DNA from: Wenyingzhuangia sp039768865
Lineage (GTDB): Bacteria; Bacteroidota; Bacteroidia; Flavobacteriales; Flavobacteriaceae
Strand: one strand, 5' to 3'
Assembly (NCBI RefSeq): GCF_039768865.1
Contig: NZ_JBDMZQ010000150.1
DNA length: 36,350 nucleotides
Position 1 is the stretch's first letter. Every line of letters begins with the position of its first letter. Position numbers and translations under genes: made by a program. A model generated the notes under the pieces. The model did no database searches and had not been told where the DNA came from. It worked only from the letters and a program-made list of their open reading frames with translations. Below, piece after piece: positions 1 to 9,625 of this stretch.

Positions 1-286
1 CACGTTATACTTTTGCAACCTCGATTACATTAACGAGTGTAGTACCAATTGAAACATTGTCTTGACTTCTGGGATATTTTAGAATCTCTATAATTCAGAT
101 TTTTGCTAAAGTTATTGAAAGAAAAGTTTTTGCGGATTTGTAAGTTCTAATAAAGAAATTTAATTACATACAATAAATGAGTTCTGGTTTACGATTATTA
201 AATACATAAAATATGAAAACAACCCTATCTTAATTGTGAAAAAACACATAGTTTTAATACATCTAATTTTGTGAGAATCAATTTTT
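1..286. other. 5' edge region without a complete gene
   Basis: AT-rich DNA before the first recognisable gene. A short frame open from the window edge (positions 3-65, ending in TGA, reading RYTFATSITLT near its start) might be the tail of a plus-strand gene outside the window, but it is too short to identify. I see no RNA gene, convincing promoter or repeat in the remainder. Confidence 0.3.
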
Positions 287-1768
287 ATGAATAAAATATT
301 ATTTATTTTTTTATTTATATTCCAGTCAAGCGCTTTCTATGGACAGAATTCTTTGGTGTTTAAAAAAATTGATCAAAAAAACGGATTATCAAACTCACGA
401 ATAACAGGAATTATAAAAGAGAAAAATGGTTTTATTTGGATCAGTACTCAAAATGGTTTAAATAGATATGATGGACACAGTTTTAAAGTTTACCAGAAGA
501 GCAATTCTAAAATTAGCTCAAATGATATTTCAGATATTATTTTAGATAGTAAAAATAGAATTTGGCTCTCAACTTTGGATGGATGTTTAAATTTATATAG
601 TAGGGATTTAGATGATTTTATCGTTTATAATAATTACTTAAAAAAATCAAATTCCTCTTCCTCCAATCATATTAATACAATTTTAGAAGACAAAAATGGT
701 ACAATTTGGTTGGCAACTGAACTTGGACTGGTCAATTTTAATATAGAAAATAAAACCTTTAAAAATTATGAAGATTCCATACTTAAAAATATAAATGTTA
801 CAAGTTTATATCAAAGTGATAATGGAAATTTATGGATTGGTTCCTTTGGCAAAGGGCTTTTCTTGATAGAAAAAAACAGCCATGAGATAAAAAAAATAGA
901 TTTACAAAATGACCATTTGATACAATTTATCAATGTGTTTGAGGAATTAAATTCAGATCATTTATTAATTGGAACGAAGGGGGATGGATTGTCTTTGTTT
1001 GATCTACAGACAAAAAAATTAAAAAGTTATTTTGACCAAAATAATTCTAGTTTAAAAAAGAATACCTCAATTATTAGGTCTTTAAAAATGGATAGTAATT
1101 CTAATTTATGGATTGGTACAGATGGGTTTGGGTTATACAAAATTAAATTTCCAAATGGTGATGAACCCATAATTGAGAACTTTATTTATAATCCGCAACA
1201 AAAATCCTCTTTATCTGGAAATGCAATCTATGAAATCACAGAAATTGACAATAACTCAATTTGGATTGGAACAGCTTGGAACGGAATAAATATTTTTGAC
1301 TTAGAAAATACGAATGAGTTTTTTTATAGCGATTTTTCAGGTTTGAACCCTTTTCCAGTTTTATCTATACATAAAACAAAAGATTTATTGCTTTTTGGAA
1401 CTGATGGAAATGGCTTATCTGTTTATGATTTAAAAAATAAAAAGCCCTATTCAATACCTAAAACCCCGAAAGCTAAATATGTACAGCACATCTCTTCAAA
1501 TAATAACAATTTATGGCTGGGTACATTTTCGAATGGCCTTATCAAGTATAATTTAAAAAAAAATAGTTATCAGCAATTTTCAAAATCAAAAGAAAATAAA
1601 AACTCGATTAGTTTTAATGATGTAAGAGACTTAATTTTTGATAAAAACAATAATATTTGGATTGCAACATGGGGAGGTGGTCTAAATTACTTTGACACTA
1701 AAAACGAAAAATTTTCATCCTATCAATTTAAAGAAAATGATACTACAAGTTTAAGTAATAAGTGTTGA
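287..1768 (+). pseudogene. Truncated hybrid two-component sensor, N-terminal propeller only
   Basis: N-terminal part of a hybrid two-component system protein (HTCS), the sensor-regulator type that controls polysaccharide utilisation loci in Bacteroidota. A signal peptide occupies about residues 1-20. The rest is repeated two-component-regulator propeller blades with the recurring signature IWISTQNGLNRYDG or LWIGT (about residues 50, 95, 140, 180, 275, 325, 455). Family members usually exceed 1,200 residues and continue into a second propeller half, a Y_Y_Y domain, a membrane helix, histidine kinase, receiver and AraC-type DNA-binding domain. All of these are missing. The reading frame stops after 493 residues, directly after the blade-end sequence DTTSLSN, where another blade would normally start. 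Sequence coding for a different protein begins at that point. It cannot signal as it stands, so I call it a deletion remnant. A sequence chimera is the alternative. Confidence 0.85.
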
Positions 1769-3320
1769 CATAGATGTAGAAAATCCAAAGCTCTGGTTTC
1801 CTAGATCACCAGATTTATACACTTTAAAAACAGAAATTATTCAAGACAATAAAGTTGTAGATGTTGAAAAAACCAGAATAGGTATTAAAACAATGAAATT
1901 TATTGGTCAAGATTTTTATTTGAATGGAGAAAAAACTTTTTTACGAGGGGTAAACCGCCATCAAGAATACCCTTATATCGGTTACGCACTTTCTGATAAT
2001 GCAAATTATAGAGATGCCAAAAAAATTAAAGAAGCAGGATTCGATTATGTGAGATTGTCACACTATCCGCAAAGTAAATCCTTTATGGATGCTTGCGATG
2101 AATTGGGTATAGTTACGATTGATGCTATTTTAGGTTGGCAATATTTTTGTGAGGAGGAACAATTTCAAAATCACGTCTTTCAAACTGCAAAAGATTTAAT
2201 AAGAAGAGATAGAAATCATGCTTCTGTAATTGCGTGGGAAGTTTCTTTAAATGAATCTTGGATGCCAGAACCTTTTATCGATAAATTAACTAAAATTGCA
2301 CACCTAGAATATCCAGGAAATCAATCGTTTACTGCTGGTTGGCAATCTTATGGTTATGATATTTATTTACAAGCAAGACAACATAGGTTAAATCATTACG
2401 ATTCAACAATAAAAAAGCCATACAATGTTTCAGAGTATGGAGATTGGGAATATTATGCAATGAACGCTGGCTTAAATCAAGATTCTTGGAGTGGTTTATT
2501 GCAAAAAGAACGTTCTAGCAGACAGTTAAGAACAGCAGGTGAAATAGCTCTTTTGCAACAAGCAACAAATATTCAAGAAGCACATAATGACAATTATAAC
2601 ACAGCGGCTTTTGCAGATGGTTATTGGGTGATGTACGATTACAATAGAGGGTATGCAAAAGATTTAGAAGCATCTGGACTAATGGATATATTTAGAATTC
2701 CAAAGCCGTCTTATTATTTTTATCAGAGCCAAAGAGATTTTGATGACCCTAATGGAAAACCAATGGTGTACATAGCCAATAAATGGAAAAAAAACAGCCC
2801 TTTAAATGTTCGGGTTTTTAGCAATTGTGATGAAGTGGAATTATTTTTGAACGGAAAAAGTTTAGGAATACAAAAACCTGATACAAACAGAATTTCAAAA
2901 AACTTAAAACATCCCCCTTTTACATTTAAATTAAAATCCTTTAAAAAAGGAAAATTAGAAGCAAAAGGGTATGTTGATCATAAATTAAAATGTGTTGATG
3001 TTAAATTGACCCCGGAGAAAGCTGCGAAAATCAATATAGATATCGATAATGACTATGAAGGTCTACAAGTGAGTGATTCAGACATATTTTTTATAAACGC
3101 ATCTGTTGTAGATAAAAATAATACTACCATTTCTGATTTTAAAGGAAAAGCAAAATTTAATGTAAGTGGAAAAGGGGAGTTGATTGGTGAGAATCTTGTA
3201 GCATTTGAAGCAGGTGTTGCTTCAATCATATTAAAAACAAATACTAAACTACAAAATGTAGAAATTTCAGCATCCTCTGTTGAATTGATCAAATTACAAA
3301 GCAATGATAACGAGGAATAA
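1755..3320 (+). pseudogene. 5'-truncated GH2 beta-galactosidase-like hydrolase
   Basis: C-terminal two thirds of a glycoside hydrolase family 2 enzyme. The frame opens just after a TAA at 1752 and already reads GH2 sequence (NPKLWFPRSPDLYTLKTEI) well before the first ATG at 1893, so the N-terminal sugar-binding domain and most of the Ig-like domain are gone. Counting from the ATG, the TIM-barrel keeps the acid/base glutamate in LNES (E121) and the likely nucleophile in NVSEYGDWEYY (E181). A DUF4982/Ig-like region follows (about 285-470). No signal peptide remains. GH2 enzymes need the missing domains for folding and active-site completion, so activity is doubtful. The neighbouring GH53 gene suggests the ancestral enzyme trimmed galacto-oligosaccharides. 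That substrate is inferred. Confidence 0.8.
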
Positions 3321-3393
3321 TATAAGAACCCCTTTGTTTTGAGTTGGTATTTTTTCAGTAAATTGAATACACATCCTATCAAATATCATTTAA

Positions 3394-5073
3394 ATGAAAA
3401 AAAACACTAGTAAAACCATCAAAATATCATTTTTTATATGGATTCTATTTTTTGCTAAGATATCATTTTCACAATCTATAGAAATTGTTTCACATAGTGA
3501 AAATCCTTTGGAAGTTAGTCCGCTTTTAGGAGCTAATTTAACAGTCAATTTTAAATATTCTAGTGAAGCAGGATCAACAAGTAATCATATTTTTATTGGT
3601 TTAGAAATTTTAGATAGTAACAACCAGTATGTAAGTTATATCAATGGAGTTACTTTAAATAATCAAACAGCGGGTATTGATGTGCAAAAATCAGCATCAT
3701 TTTTTGTCGGAAGCATTCATCAATTATCAGCAAATTTACCAGTTGGTCATTATTATCAAGTAAAAGCAACAATGTTTGCAAGTGGTACCTGGAATGAAAA
3801 TGCTTGGGCAGGTCATTGGAATACACCCTCATTGACTTTACAAGATACGAATGGTTATGATTTTAATACCAAAAACATCAGCAAAGGAGCAGATATTAGT
3901 TGGATGACTGAAATGGAATCCAAAGGGTATACTTGGAAAGATAATGATGGAAACACAAAAGAATTATTGCCTTTGCTAAAGGAATACGATTTGAATGCTG
4001 TAAGATTACGAGTTTGGGTTAACCCAGAAAACTCTGGAGCAAAGGGTTGGTGTAATATTGATGATTTGGCTTCAAAGGCAGAAAAAGCAAAAAATAATGG
4101 TCTAGACATTATGATTTGTATTCATTACAGTGATTGGTGGGCAGATCCTGGACAACAAACTAAACCTGAAGCGTGGTCTAATTACTCAGTTGCACAATTA
4201 GAAACTGCTGTTACCAATCATACTAATGAGATTCTAAATGCTTTACATGCAAAAGGGATTACACCAAAATGGGTACAAATCGGTAATGAAACAAATAATG
4301 GAATGCTTTGGACTACAGGAAAAGCTTCCACAGGTGGATTTGCAAATTATGCTAAATTTTTAAACGCTGGTGCCAATGCAGTTAAAACATTCAACTCTTC
4401 TATTAAAACAATTTTACATATTGCTAGTGGTAATGATAATGGTTTGTTTCAATGGAATATAGGTGGATTGTTAAACAACGGTTTTCAGATCAATAAATTT
4501 GACATTATCGGAATATCTCTATATCCAGGTGAAGATAATTGGAAATCTTATGTAGATGACACCTATAGTAATATGATTGATTTAAAATCTAGATATAACA
4601 AAGATGTAATGATGGTAGAGATTGGTTTTTCAAACAGCAGACCAGATGTTACTTATCAATTCATTACTTATATGATAGAAAAAACCAAACAAGCCGATGG
4701 TTTAGGTGTTTTTTATTGGGAGCCTATTGCTAGAAGTCCATTTACTTCCTATGGAAAAGGAACTTGGGATTCTGATGGAAGTCCCTCTACTGCTATGGAT
4801 GCTTTTTTAGATAAAAAAACACTACGTATTACAAAGATAAATTTTAATAAAGAAAAAATAGATATATTTCCTAATCCATCATCAAAAGTACTTTTCATAG
4901 GAGCTAAAGAAATATTGTTAAAAGATTATAAAATTTACAATACAAAAGGTCAACTAGTTAAAAGTAATATTTTTAGCCAAAACCAAAAAAGCATTAATAT
5001 TATGAATTTACCTAATGGAATTTTCATGTTGAAACTTAATGATTTTAAAGTTTTTAAATTTATTAAGTTTTGA
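3394..5073 (+). CDS. Secreted GH53 endo-beta-1,4-galactanase with T9SS sorting domain
   Basis: Endo-acting enzyme predicted to cut beta-1,4-galactan (pectic arabinogalactan type I or a similar algal galactan) outside the cell. A signal peptide covers about residues 1-27. An N-terminal beta-rich domain (about 28-155) may bind carbohydrate. The GH53 barrel (about 160-475) carries the family sequence KGADISWM, the acid/base glutamate in QIGNETNNG (E299), the nucleophile in MMVEIGFS (E409) and the YWEP motif. The last 75 residues are a type A T9SS sorting domain, with FPNPSS near residue 492 and a C-terminal beta-strand segment. The gene looks intact. It begins 73 bases after the broken GH2 gene, which is in the same orientation, so the two were probably neighbours in one galactan operon. 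With the sensor and GH2 damaged and no SusC/D in view, its expression is uncertain. Confidence 0.9.
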   Translation: MKKNTSKTIKISFFIWILFFAKISFSQSIEIVSHSENPLEVSPLLGANLTVNFKYSSEAGSTSNHIFIGLEILDSNNQYVSYINGVTLNNQTAGIDVQKSASFFVGSIHQLSANLPVGHYYQVKATMFASGTWNENAWAGHWNTPSLTLQDTNGYDFNTKNISKGADISWMTEMESKGYTWKDNDGNTKELLPLLKEYDLNAVRLRVWVNPENSGAKGWCNIDDLASKAEKAKNNGLDIMICIHYSDWWADPGQQTKPEAWSNYSVAQLETAVTNHTNEILNALHAKGITPKWVQIGNETNNGMLWTTGKASTGGFANYAKFLNAGANAVKTFNSSIKTILHIASGNDNGLFQWNIGGLLNNGFQINKFDIIGISLYPGEDNWKSYVDDTYSNMIDLKSRYNKDVMMVEIGFSNSRPDVTYQFITYMIEKTKQADGLGVFYWEPIARSPFTSYGKGTWDSDGSPSTAMDAFLDKKTLRITKINFNKEKIDIFPNPSSKVLFIGAKEILLKDYKIYNTKGQLVKSNIFSQNQKSINIMNLPNGIFMLKLNDFKVFKFIKF

Positions 5074-5079
5074 TTTGGA

Positions 5080-5104
5080 ATAGATGTAATGACATCTATG
5101 TTTT
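5080..5104 (+). terminator. Possible terminator after the GH53 gene
   Basis: A perfect 8-bp inverted repeat, ATAGATGT and ACATCTAT with a 4-base loop, lies seven bases after the galactanase stop and is followed by GTTTT. The T-run is short and the stem AT-rich, so this is a weak call. Confidence 0.45.
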
Positions 5105-5240
5105 AAATGCATTATAGCAACTAGTCTTTCTTTTGAAACAGCTTTTTGGTTTGGGTGAAAAATATTTAGTATTTAAATGAGATAACCTAAAGTCTTTCCA
5201 TTGATTTTTTTTAATTTTACTAACTTTAGATTATTATCTT

Positions 5241-6017
5241 ATGAATTTAGAGTTACATAGACCCATTGTTTTTTTTGATTTAGAAACCACTGGAATTAAT
5301 ATTGCAAAAGATAGAATTGTTGAAATATCTATTCTAAAAGTGTTCCCCAACGGAAATAAAGAAAGTAAAACTTGGCTCGTCAACCCTGTTGTAGATATTC
5401 CAAAAATCACTTCAGATATCCATGGTATTACCAATGAAAAAGTTGTCAATGAACCTACTTTCAAGGAATTAGCTCCAGAAGTATACGGTCTCATCAGTGG
5501 TTGTGATTTGGCCGGTTTTAATTCGAATAGATTTGATATTCCATTGTTGGCTGAAGAAATGCTAAGAGCAGAAGTAGATTTTGACTTGACCAATATTAAA
5601 TTTGTTGATGTTCAAACTATTTTTCATAAAAAAGAGCAAAGGACACTAAGTGCAGGTTATCGTTTTTATTGTGATAAAGAATTAGAAGGTGCTCATTCAG
5701 CTGAGGCAGACACCCATGCAACATATGAAATTTTATTGGCTCAGATAGAAAAATATGAGGATCTAGGAACCGATGTGAAAGCGTTGAGTGATTATTCTTC
5801 TCATCAAAAAAGAGCTGATTTTGCTGGATTTATTCAATATAACAATGCTGATGTGGAGATTTTCACCTTTGGCAAATACAAAAACAGGCCTGTGTTAGAG
5901 GTTTTGGCAGAAAATCCTGGGTATTACAATTGGATTATGAATGCTGATTTTCCTTTGTACACAAAAAAAGTGTTGACCAATATTAGATTAAAATCTTTAA
6001 ACAACAAACTAAAGTAA
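5241..6017 (+). CDS. DnaQ-family 3'-5' exonuclease
   Basis: Predicted 3'-5' exonuclease of the DEDDh group (DNA polymerase III epsilon-like). The three Exo motifs are present: FFDLETTG (D13, E15), NSNRFDIPLL (D99) and HSAEADTHAT (H152, D157). The C-terminal 50 residues contain FGKYKNRPVLEV and PGYYNWIM, a small domain found at the ends of several exonuclease X-like proteins. It is therefore probably a stand-alone nuclease for repair or RNA/DNA trimming rather than the replicative proofreading subunit. At 258 residues it is full length. The stop is followed after two bases by the next gene, so translation may be coupled. Confidence 0.85.
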   Translation: MNLELHRPIVFFDLETTGINIAKDRIVEISILKVFPNGNKESKTWLVNPVVDIPKITSDIHGITNEKVVNEPTFKELAPEVYGLISGCDLAGFNSNRFDIPLLAEEMLRAEVDFDLTNIKFVDVQTIFHKKEQRTLSAGYRFYCDKELEGAHSAEADTHATYEILLAQIEKYEDLGTDVKALSDYSSHQKRADFAGFIQYNNADVEIFTFGKYKNRPVLEVLAENPGYYNWIMNADFPLYTKKVLTNIRLKSLNNKLK

Positions 6018-6019
6018 TC

Positions 6020-6505
6020 ATGTACGTACCCTACCAAAGCCTTCCTGATCATGCTCGCGTTTGGATTTATCAATCTAGTAGAAAATTTTCAACACAAGAG
6101 CAAGAAGAAATTAGTACTATGTCTAAAGCATTTGTCAATCAATGGACTAGGCATGGTGAAAATGTTCATGGTAGTTTTACGCTCTTGCATGAACAATTTT
6201 TAATTATTGCTGTTGATCAAAGTTTTGTAGAAGTCTCGGGTTGTTCTATTGATGCTTCTGTCAAATTGATTCAAGAAATTCAAAAGCATTATGATGTTGA
6301 TATGCTAAACAAATTAGCCATTGCTTATAAGAATAAAGAAGAAATTAAAGTGGTTTCTATATTAGAGTTTACACAATTGGTTAAACTCGGTACTATACAC
6401 AAAGAAACCATTGTATTCAACAATATGGTGGATTCAAAAAATGATGTTGAAACGTTGTGGGAAATCCCTGCGTCACAAAGTTGGCATACTCGTTTTTTTA
6501 ATTAG
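6020..6505 (+). CDS. Conserved Bacteroidota protein of unknown function
   Basis: A 161-residue protein starting MYVPYQSLPDHARVWIYQSS. From memory, homologues occur across Flavobacteriia next to DnaQ-like exonuclease genes and are often labelled ABC transporter ATPase in databases. I see no Walker A, Walker B or ABC signature here, so that label is not supported. There is no signal peptide or membrane helix, which predicts a soluble cytoplasmic protein of mixed alpha/beta character. It lies 2 bases after the exonuclease and 11 bases before the GH3 fusion gene, consistent with a three-gene operon. Function unknown. Confidence 0.75.
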   Translation: MYVPYQSLPDHARVWIYQSSRKFSTQEQEEISTMSKAFVNQWTRHGENVHGSFTLLHEQFLIIAVDQSFVEVSGCSIDASVKLIQEIQKHYDVDMLNKLAIAYKNKEEIKVVSILEFTQLVKLGTIHKETIVFNNMVDSKNDVETLWEIPASQSWHTRFFN

Positions 6506-6516
6506 ATTTCTTATTT

Positions 6517-9438
6517 ATGAAACCTTCTTTTTTGTTTTTTGTTCTATTCAATTTTGGCTTGTTTGCACAAAATCACAATCAAACAAAAAACCCTTTACGA
6601 TCCCAACACCCTTTACAGCAGAAGGTATGGGTAGACAGTGTGCTGTCTACGATGACATTAGATCAAAAGATAGGTCAATTGTTCATGGTTCAAGCTTATT
6701 CAAATAAAGATATCAAGCATCAGAAGGAAATTACAAACCTCATAAAAGAACATCATATTGGAGGACTCATCTTTATGCAAGGAAGTCCAGAAAGCCAAAT
6801 AAATTTATTTAATACTTATCAATCTATAAGTGAAACTCCTTTGTTGATTGGATTTGATGGAGAATGGGGTTTGAAAATGAGAATAAAGCCTTCTTTTGCT
6901 TATCCTTGGAACTTAACTCTTGGAGCCATCCAAAATGATTCTATAATTTACGAAGTTGGTAAAAGGATAGGAACCCATTGTAAAGAAGTAGGGGTACACA
7001 TCAATTTTGCACCTGTTGTTGACGTGAACACCAATCCATATAATCCTATTATTGGTAATAGATCATTTGGAGAGGACAGAGATAATGTAACCAGAAAGTC
7101 TTTGGCTTTTATTGCAGGAATGCAAAGTGTAGGGGTGTTGGCCAATGCAAAACATTTTCCTGGTCATGGAGACACAAGTTCAGATTCGCACAAGACATTA
7201 CCAATCGTAAACTTCAATCTCCAAAGATTAGATAGTATTGAGATGTACCCTTATAGGCAATTGGCTAATTCTAAACTAGCAAGTGTTATGGTTGCTCATC
7301 TAGAGGTTCCTGCATTGATAACTCAAAAAGGAAAACCAACCTCGATTTCAAAACAGGTAATTACCGATTTGCTAAAAAACAAAATTGGTTTCAAAGGTTT
7401 GGTTTTTACGGATGCTTTGAACATGAAAGGGGTTGCTAACTATGCTTCAGCAGACAAAGTAGCTCTTGAGGCTTTTGCTGCTGGAAATGACATGTTATTA
7501 ATTCCTGTTGATGTTGAAAAAGGAATAGAAAGTATAAGGAATGCAATTGAAAAAGGACTGATCACTGAAAAAAGATTAGAGGAATCGGTAACCAAAGTTT
7601 TACAAGCAAAATATTTGGTAGGGCTCAATCAACCCAAAACCCTTAAAGTAAAAGGAGTACAACAAAGAATTCATACTGTGGAAGATGATTTATTATTCAA
7701 GAAAACAGCTGAGCATGCAGTTACTTTGATAAAAAATGATGCTAATCTGCTTCCTTTTAGAAAATTAGACACTCTAAAAATTGCCTCTGTATCTTTGGGG
7801 GATGAAGGGAGCGATGAATTTGTTAATGTTTTAGGGAAATATAAAAAAGTAACCGTAATAAATAATTTAACAAAAAACAACTTTGAAAGCAAGCTAGCTC
7901 CTTACAACACAGTGATCATTGGTGTACATAAATCTGATGATACCCCATGGAAATCTTATCAACTGTCTGATACCGAGGTTGGATTGATTCAAGAGATTTC
8001 CAAACTCAAAACGGTGATATTAACTGTATTTGCAAGCCCTTATGCTTTGCTAAAATTAGATGGATTTGAAGCGGTTTCGAACGTAATCATAGCTTATCAA
8101 AACAATATTATTTATCAATCTGTTGCAGCGCAGCAAATATTTGGTGCTTTACCCTTTTTGGGCACAATACCTGTGTCAGTTTCTACGAAATTTAAGGCTG
8201 GAAGTGGAATCCTAACATCCCCATTGAGACGTTTACAATATGGAAAGCCCATGGAAGTAGATATGGATGCTTTGAAGCTTTCTAAGATAGATAGCCTAGC
8301 GAATTTGGTCATCAGTGAAAAAATGAGTCCAGGAGTCCAAATTTTAGTGGCTCGAAAGAATAAAGTTGTTTTTGAAAAATCTTACGGGTATTACACCTAC
8401 CAAAAAAAACAAAAAGTAACCAACAATTCAATATACGATTTGGCCTCTTTGACAAAAATACTAGGAGCATTACCTTTATATATAAAAGGATTTGAAGATG
8501 GAGTATATCATTTAGATGACACTCTAGGAGAATTGATTCCTATGTATAGAGATAGCCCTTTGGATAAATTAATGGTGATTGATATGTTTACACATCAGTC
8601 AGGGCTGAAGTCATGGATTCCATTTTATTTGAAGACATTAGATAGTGTTTCTAATCAACCTCAAAAAAAGTGGTACCAACCATTAAAAACTAAAAAATAC
8701 TCCCTACAAATTGCGGATGGTCTGTTTTTAAAAAATGAATATCTCGATAGTATTTATCAACAAATAAAAGTAACCCCATTGAGGGAAGAAAGAAATTACA
8801 AGTATAGCGGATTGCCTTTCATCCTTTTTAAAAAAATATTAGAAAATTTTTACCATCAAACATTAGATCAATTGCTCTCAAAAAATTTCACAAATTCTTT
8901 GGGAACAGACTGGTTGTTATACAACCCATTAAATAGATTTGATAAAGATAGTATTGTGCCCTCTGAAGAAGACCATTATTTTAGACATCAAAAACTCCAA
9001 GGTCATGTACATGATATGGCAGCTGCTATGTTTGGAGGTGTTGCTGGTAATGCAGGACTTTTTGGAAATGCAAATGATGTTGCTAAAATGATGCAACTCT
9101 TTCTTAACAAAGGAACCTATGGTGGTGTGAAGTATTTTAGAAGTAAGACTTTTGATATTTTCAATCAGGCTTATTTCAAGAAAAGGGAAAACAGAAGAGC
9201 ATTAATTCTAGATAAACCCTCCCAGGACTTAGAGGTGCTGAATACCTGTCATTGCACCTCTGAGCAAAGTTTTGGACATGCTGGTTTTACAGGTACTTTT
9301 GCATGGGCTGATCCAGAAACCGAGTTGATATACATCTTTCTTTCCAATCGAACTTACCCCACAATGGAAAACAATTCTTTGGGAGAGAATGATATTAGAA
9401 CCAAAGTGCAGCAGTTGATTCAAGCCTCAATGCAATAA
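6517..9438 (+). CDS. GH3 beta-N-acetylhexosaminidase / class C beta-lactamase-like fusion
   Basis: A 973-residue exported two-enzyme protein with a signal peptide at about residues 1-18. The N-terminal half is glycoside hydrolase family 3 of the NagZ type: AKHFPGHGDTSSDSHKTLP (residues 211-229) contains the Asp-His general-acid dyad typical of NagZ, and VFTDALNM provides the nucleophile D299. A GH3 C-terminal alpha/beta domain follows (about 395-570). The last 385 residues are a serine beta-lactamase/penicillin-binding fold with SLTK (S644-K647), YSG (Y763) and HAGFTG (H921), so both active sites look intact. NagZ-like GH3 enzymes release GlcNAc from muropeptides, and class C-like serine hydrolases act on peptide or ester bonds. 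A role in periplasmic cell-wall turnover is plausible but inferred. The fusion is widespread in Bacteroidota. Confidence 0.9.
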   Translation: MKPSFLFFVLFNFGLFAQNHNQTKNPLRSQHPLQQKVWVDSVLSTMTLDQKIGQLFMVQAYSNKDIKHQKEITNLIKEHHIGGLIFMQGSPESQINLFNTYQSISETPLLIGFDGEWGLKMRIKPSFAYPWNLTLGAIQNDSIIYEVGKRIGTHCKEVGVHINFAPVVDVNTNPYNPIIGNRSFGEDRDNVTRKSLAFIAGMQSVGVLANAKHFPGHGDTSSDSHKTLPIVNFNLQRLDSIEMYPYRQLANSKLASVMVAHLEVPALITQKGKPTSISKQVITDLLKNKIGFKGLVFTDALNMKGVANYASADKVALEAFAAGNDMLLIPVDVEKGIESIRNAIEKGLITEKRLEESVTKVLQAKYLVGLNQPKTLKVKGVQQRIHTVEDDLLFKKTAEHAVTLIKNDANLLPFRKLDTLKIASVSLGDEGSDEFVNVLGKYKKVTVINNLTKNNFESKLAPYNTVIIGVHKSDDTPWKSYQLSDTEVGLIQEISKLKTVILTVFASPYALLKLDGFEAVSNVIIAYQNNIIYQSVAAQQIFGALPFLGTIPVSVSTKFKAGSGILTSPLRRLQYGKPMEVDMDALKLSKIDSLANLVISEKMSPGVQILVARKNKVVFEKSYGYYTYQKKQKVTNNSIYDLASLTKILGALPLYIKGFEDGVYHLDDTLGELIPMYRDSPLDKLMVIDMFTHQSGLKSWIPFYLKTLDSVSNQPQKKWYQPLKTKKYSLQIADGLFLKNEYLDSIYQQIKVTPLREERNYKYSGLPFILFKKILENFYHQTLDQLLSKNFTNSLGTDWLLYNPLNRFDKDSIVPSEEDHYFRHQKLQGHVHDMAAAMFGGVAGNAGLFGNANDVAKMMQLFLNKGTYGGVKYFRSKTFDIFNQAYFKKRENRRALILDKPSQDLEVLNTCHCTSEQSFGHAGFTGTFAWADPETELIYIFLSNRTYPTMENNSLGENDIRTKVQQLIQASMQ

Positions 9439-9558
9439 TTTTTTTTTAGAAATCGTTATGACTACTTGTAAAAAATACTTTAAAGTTCTAGATATAATAT
9501 AAAACAGCATTGTGCTCATTATCTCTCAAAACCCTTCTTTTTTTCAAGCGATAAACTG

Positions 9559-9566
9559 TATATTTG
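9559..9566 (+). promoter_or_regulatory. -7 box of the metH promoter
   Basis: TATATTTG followed by C matches the Bacteroidota TAnnTTTG -7 element and lies 60 bases before the metH start. A T-rich tract about 20 bases upstream may serve as the -33 region. I see no SAM or cobalamin riboswitch in the short leader. Confidence 0.6.
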
Positions 9567-9625
9567 CATCATAAAACTAAGGGTCTAATGTTATTTATTA
9601 TTAGATTTCCAAAGCCAAAAAAAAT

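Noticed and set aside
9440..9625. Possible SAM or cobalamin riboswitch ahead of metH
   Set aside because: The leader after the -7 box is only about 50 bases, and I see none of the conserved SAM-I, SAM-II or cobalamin aptamer blocks, only a weak CTAAT/ATTAG repeat.
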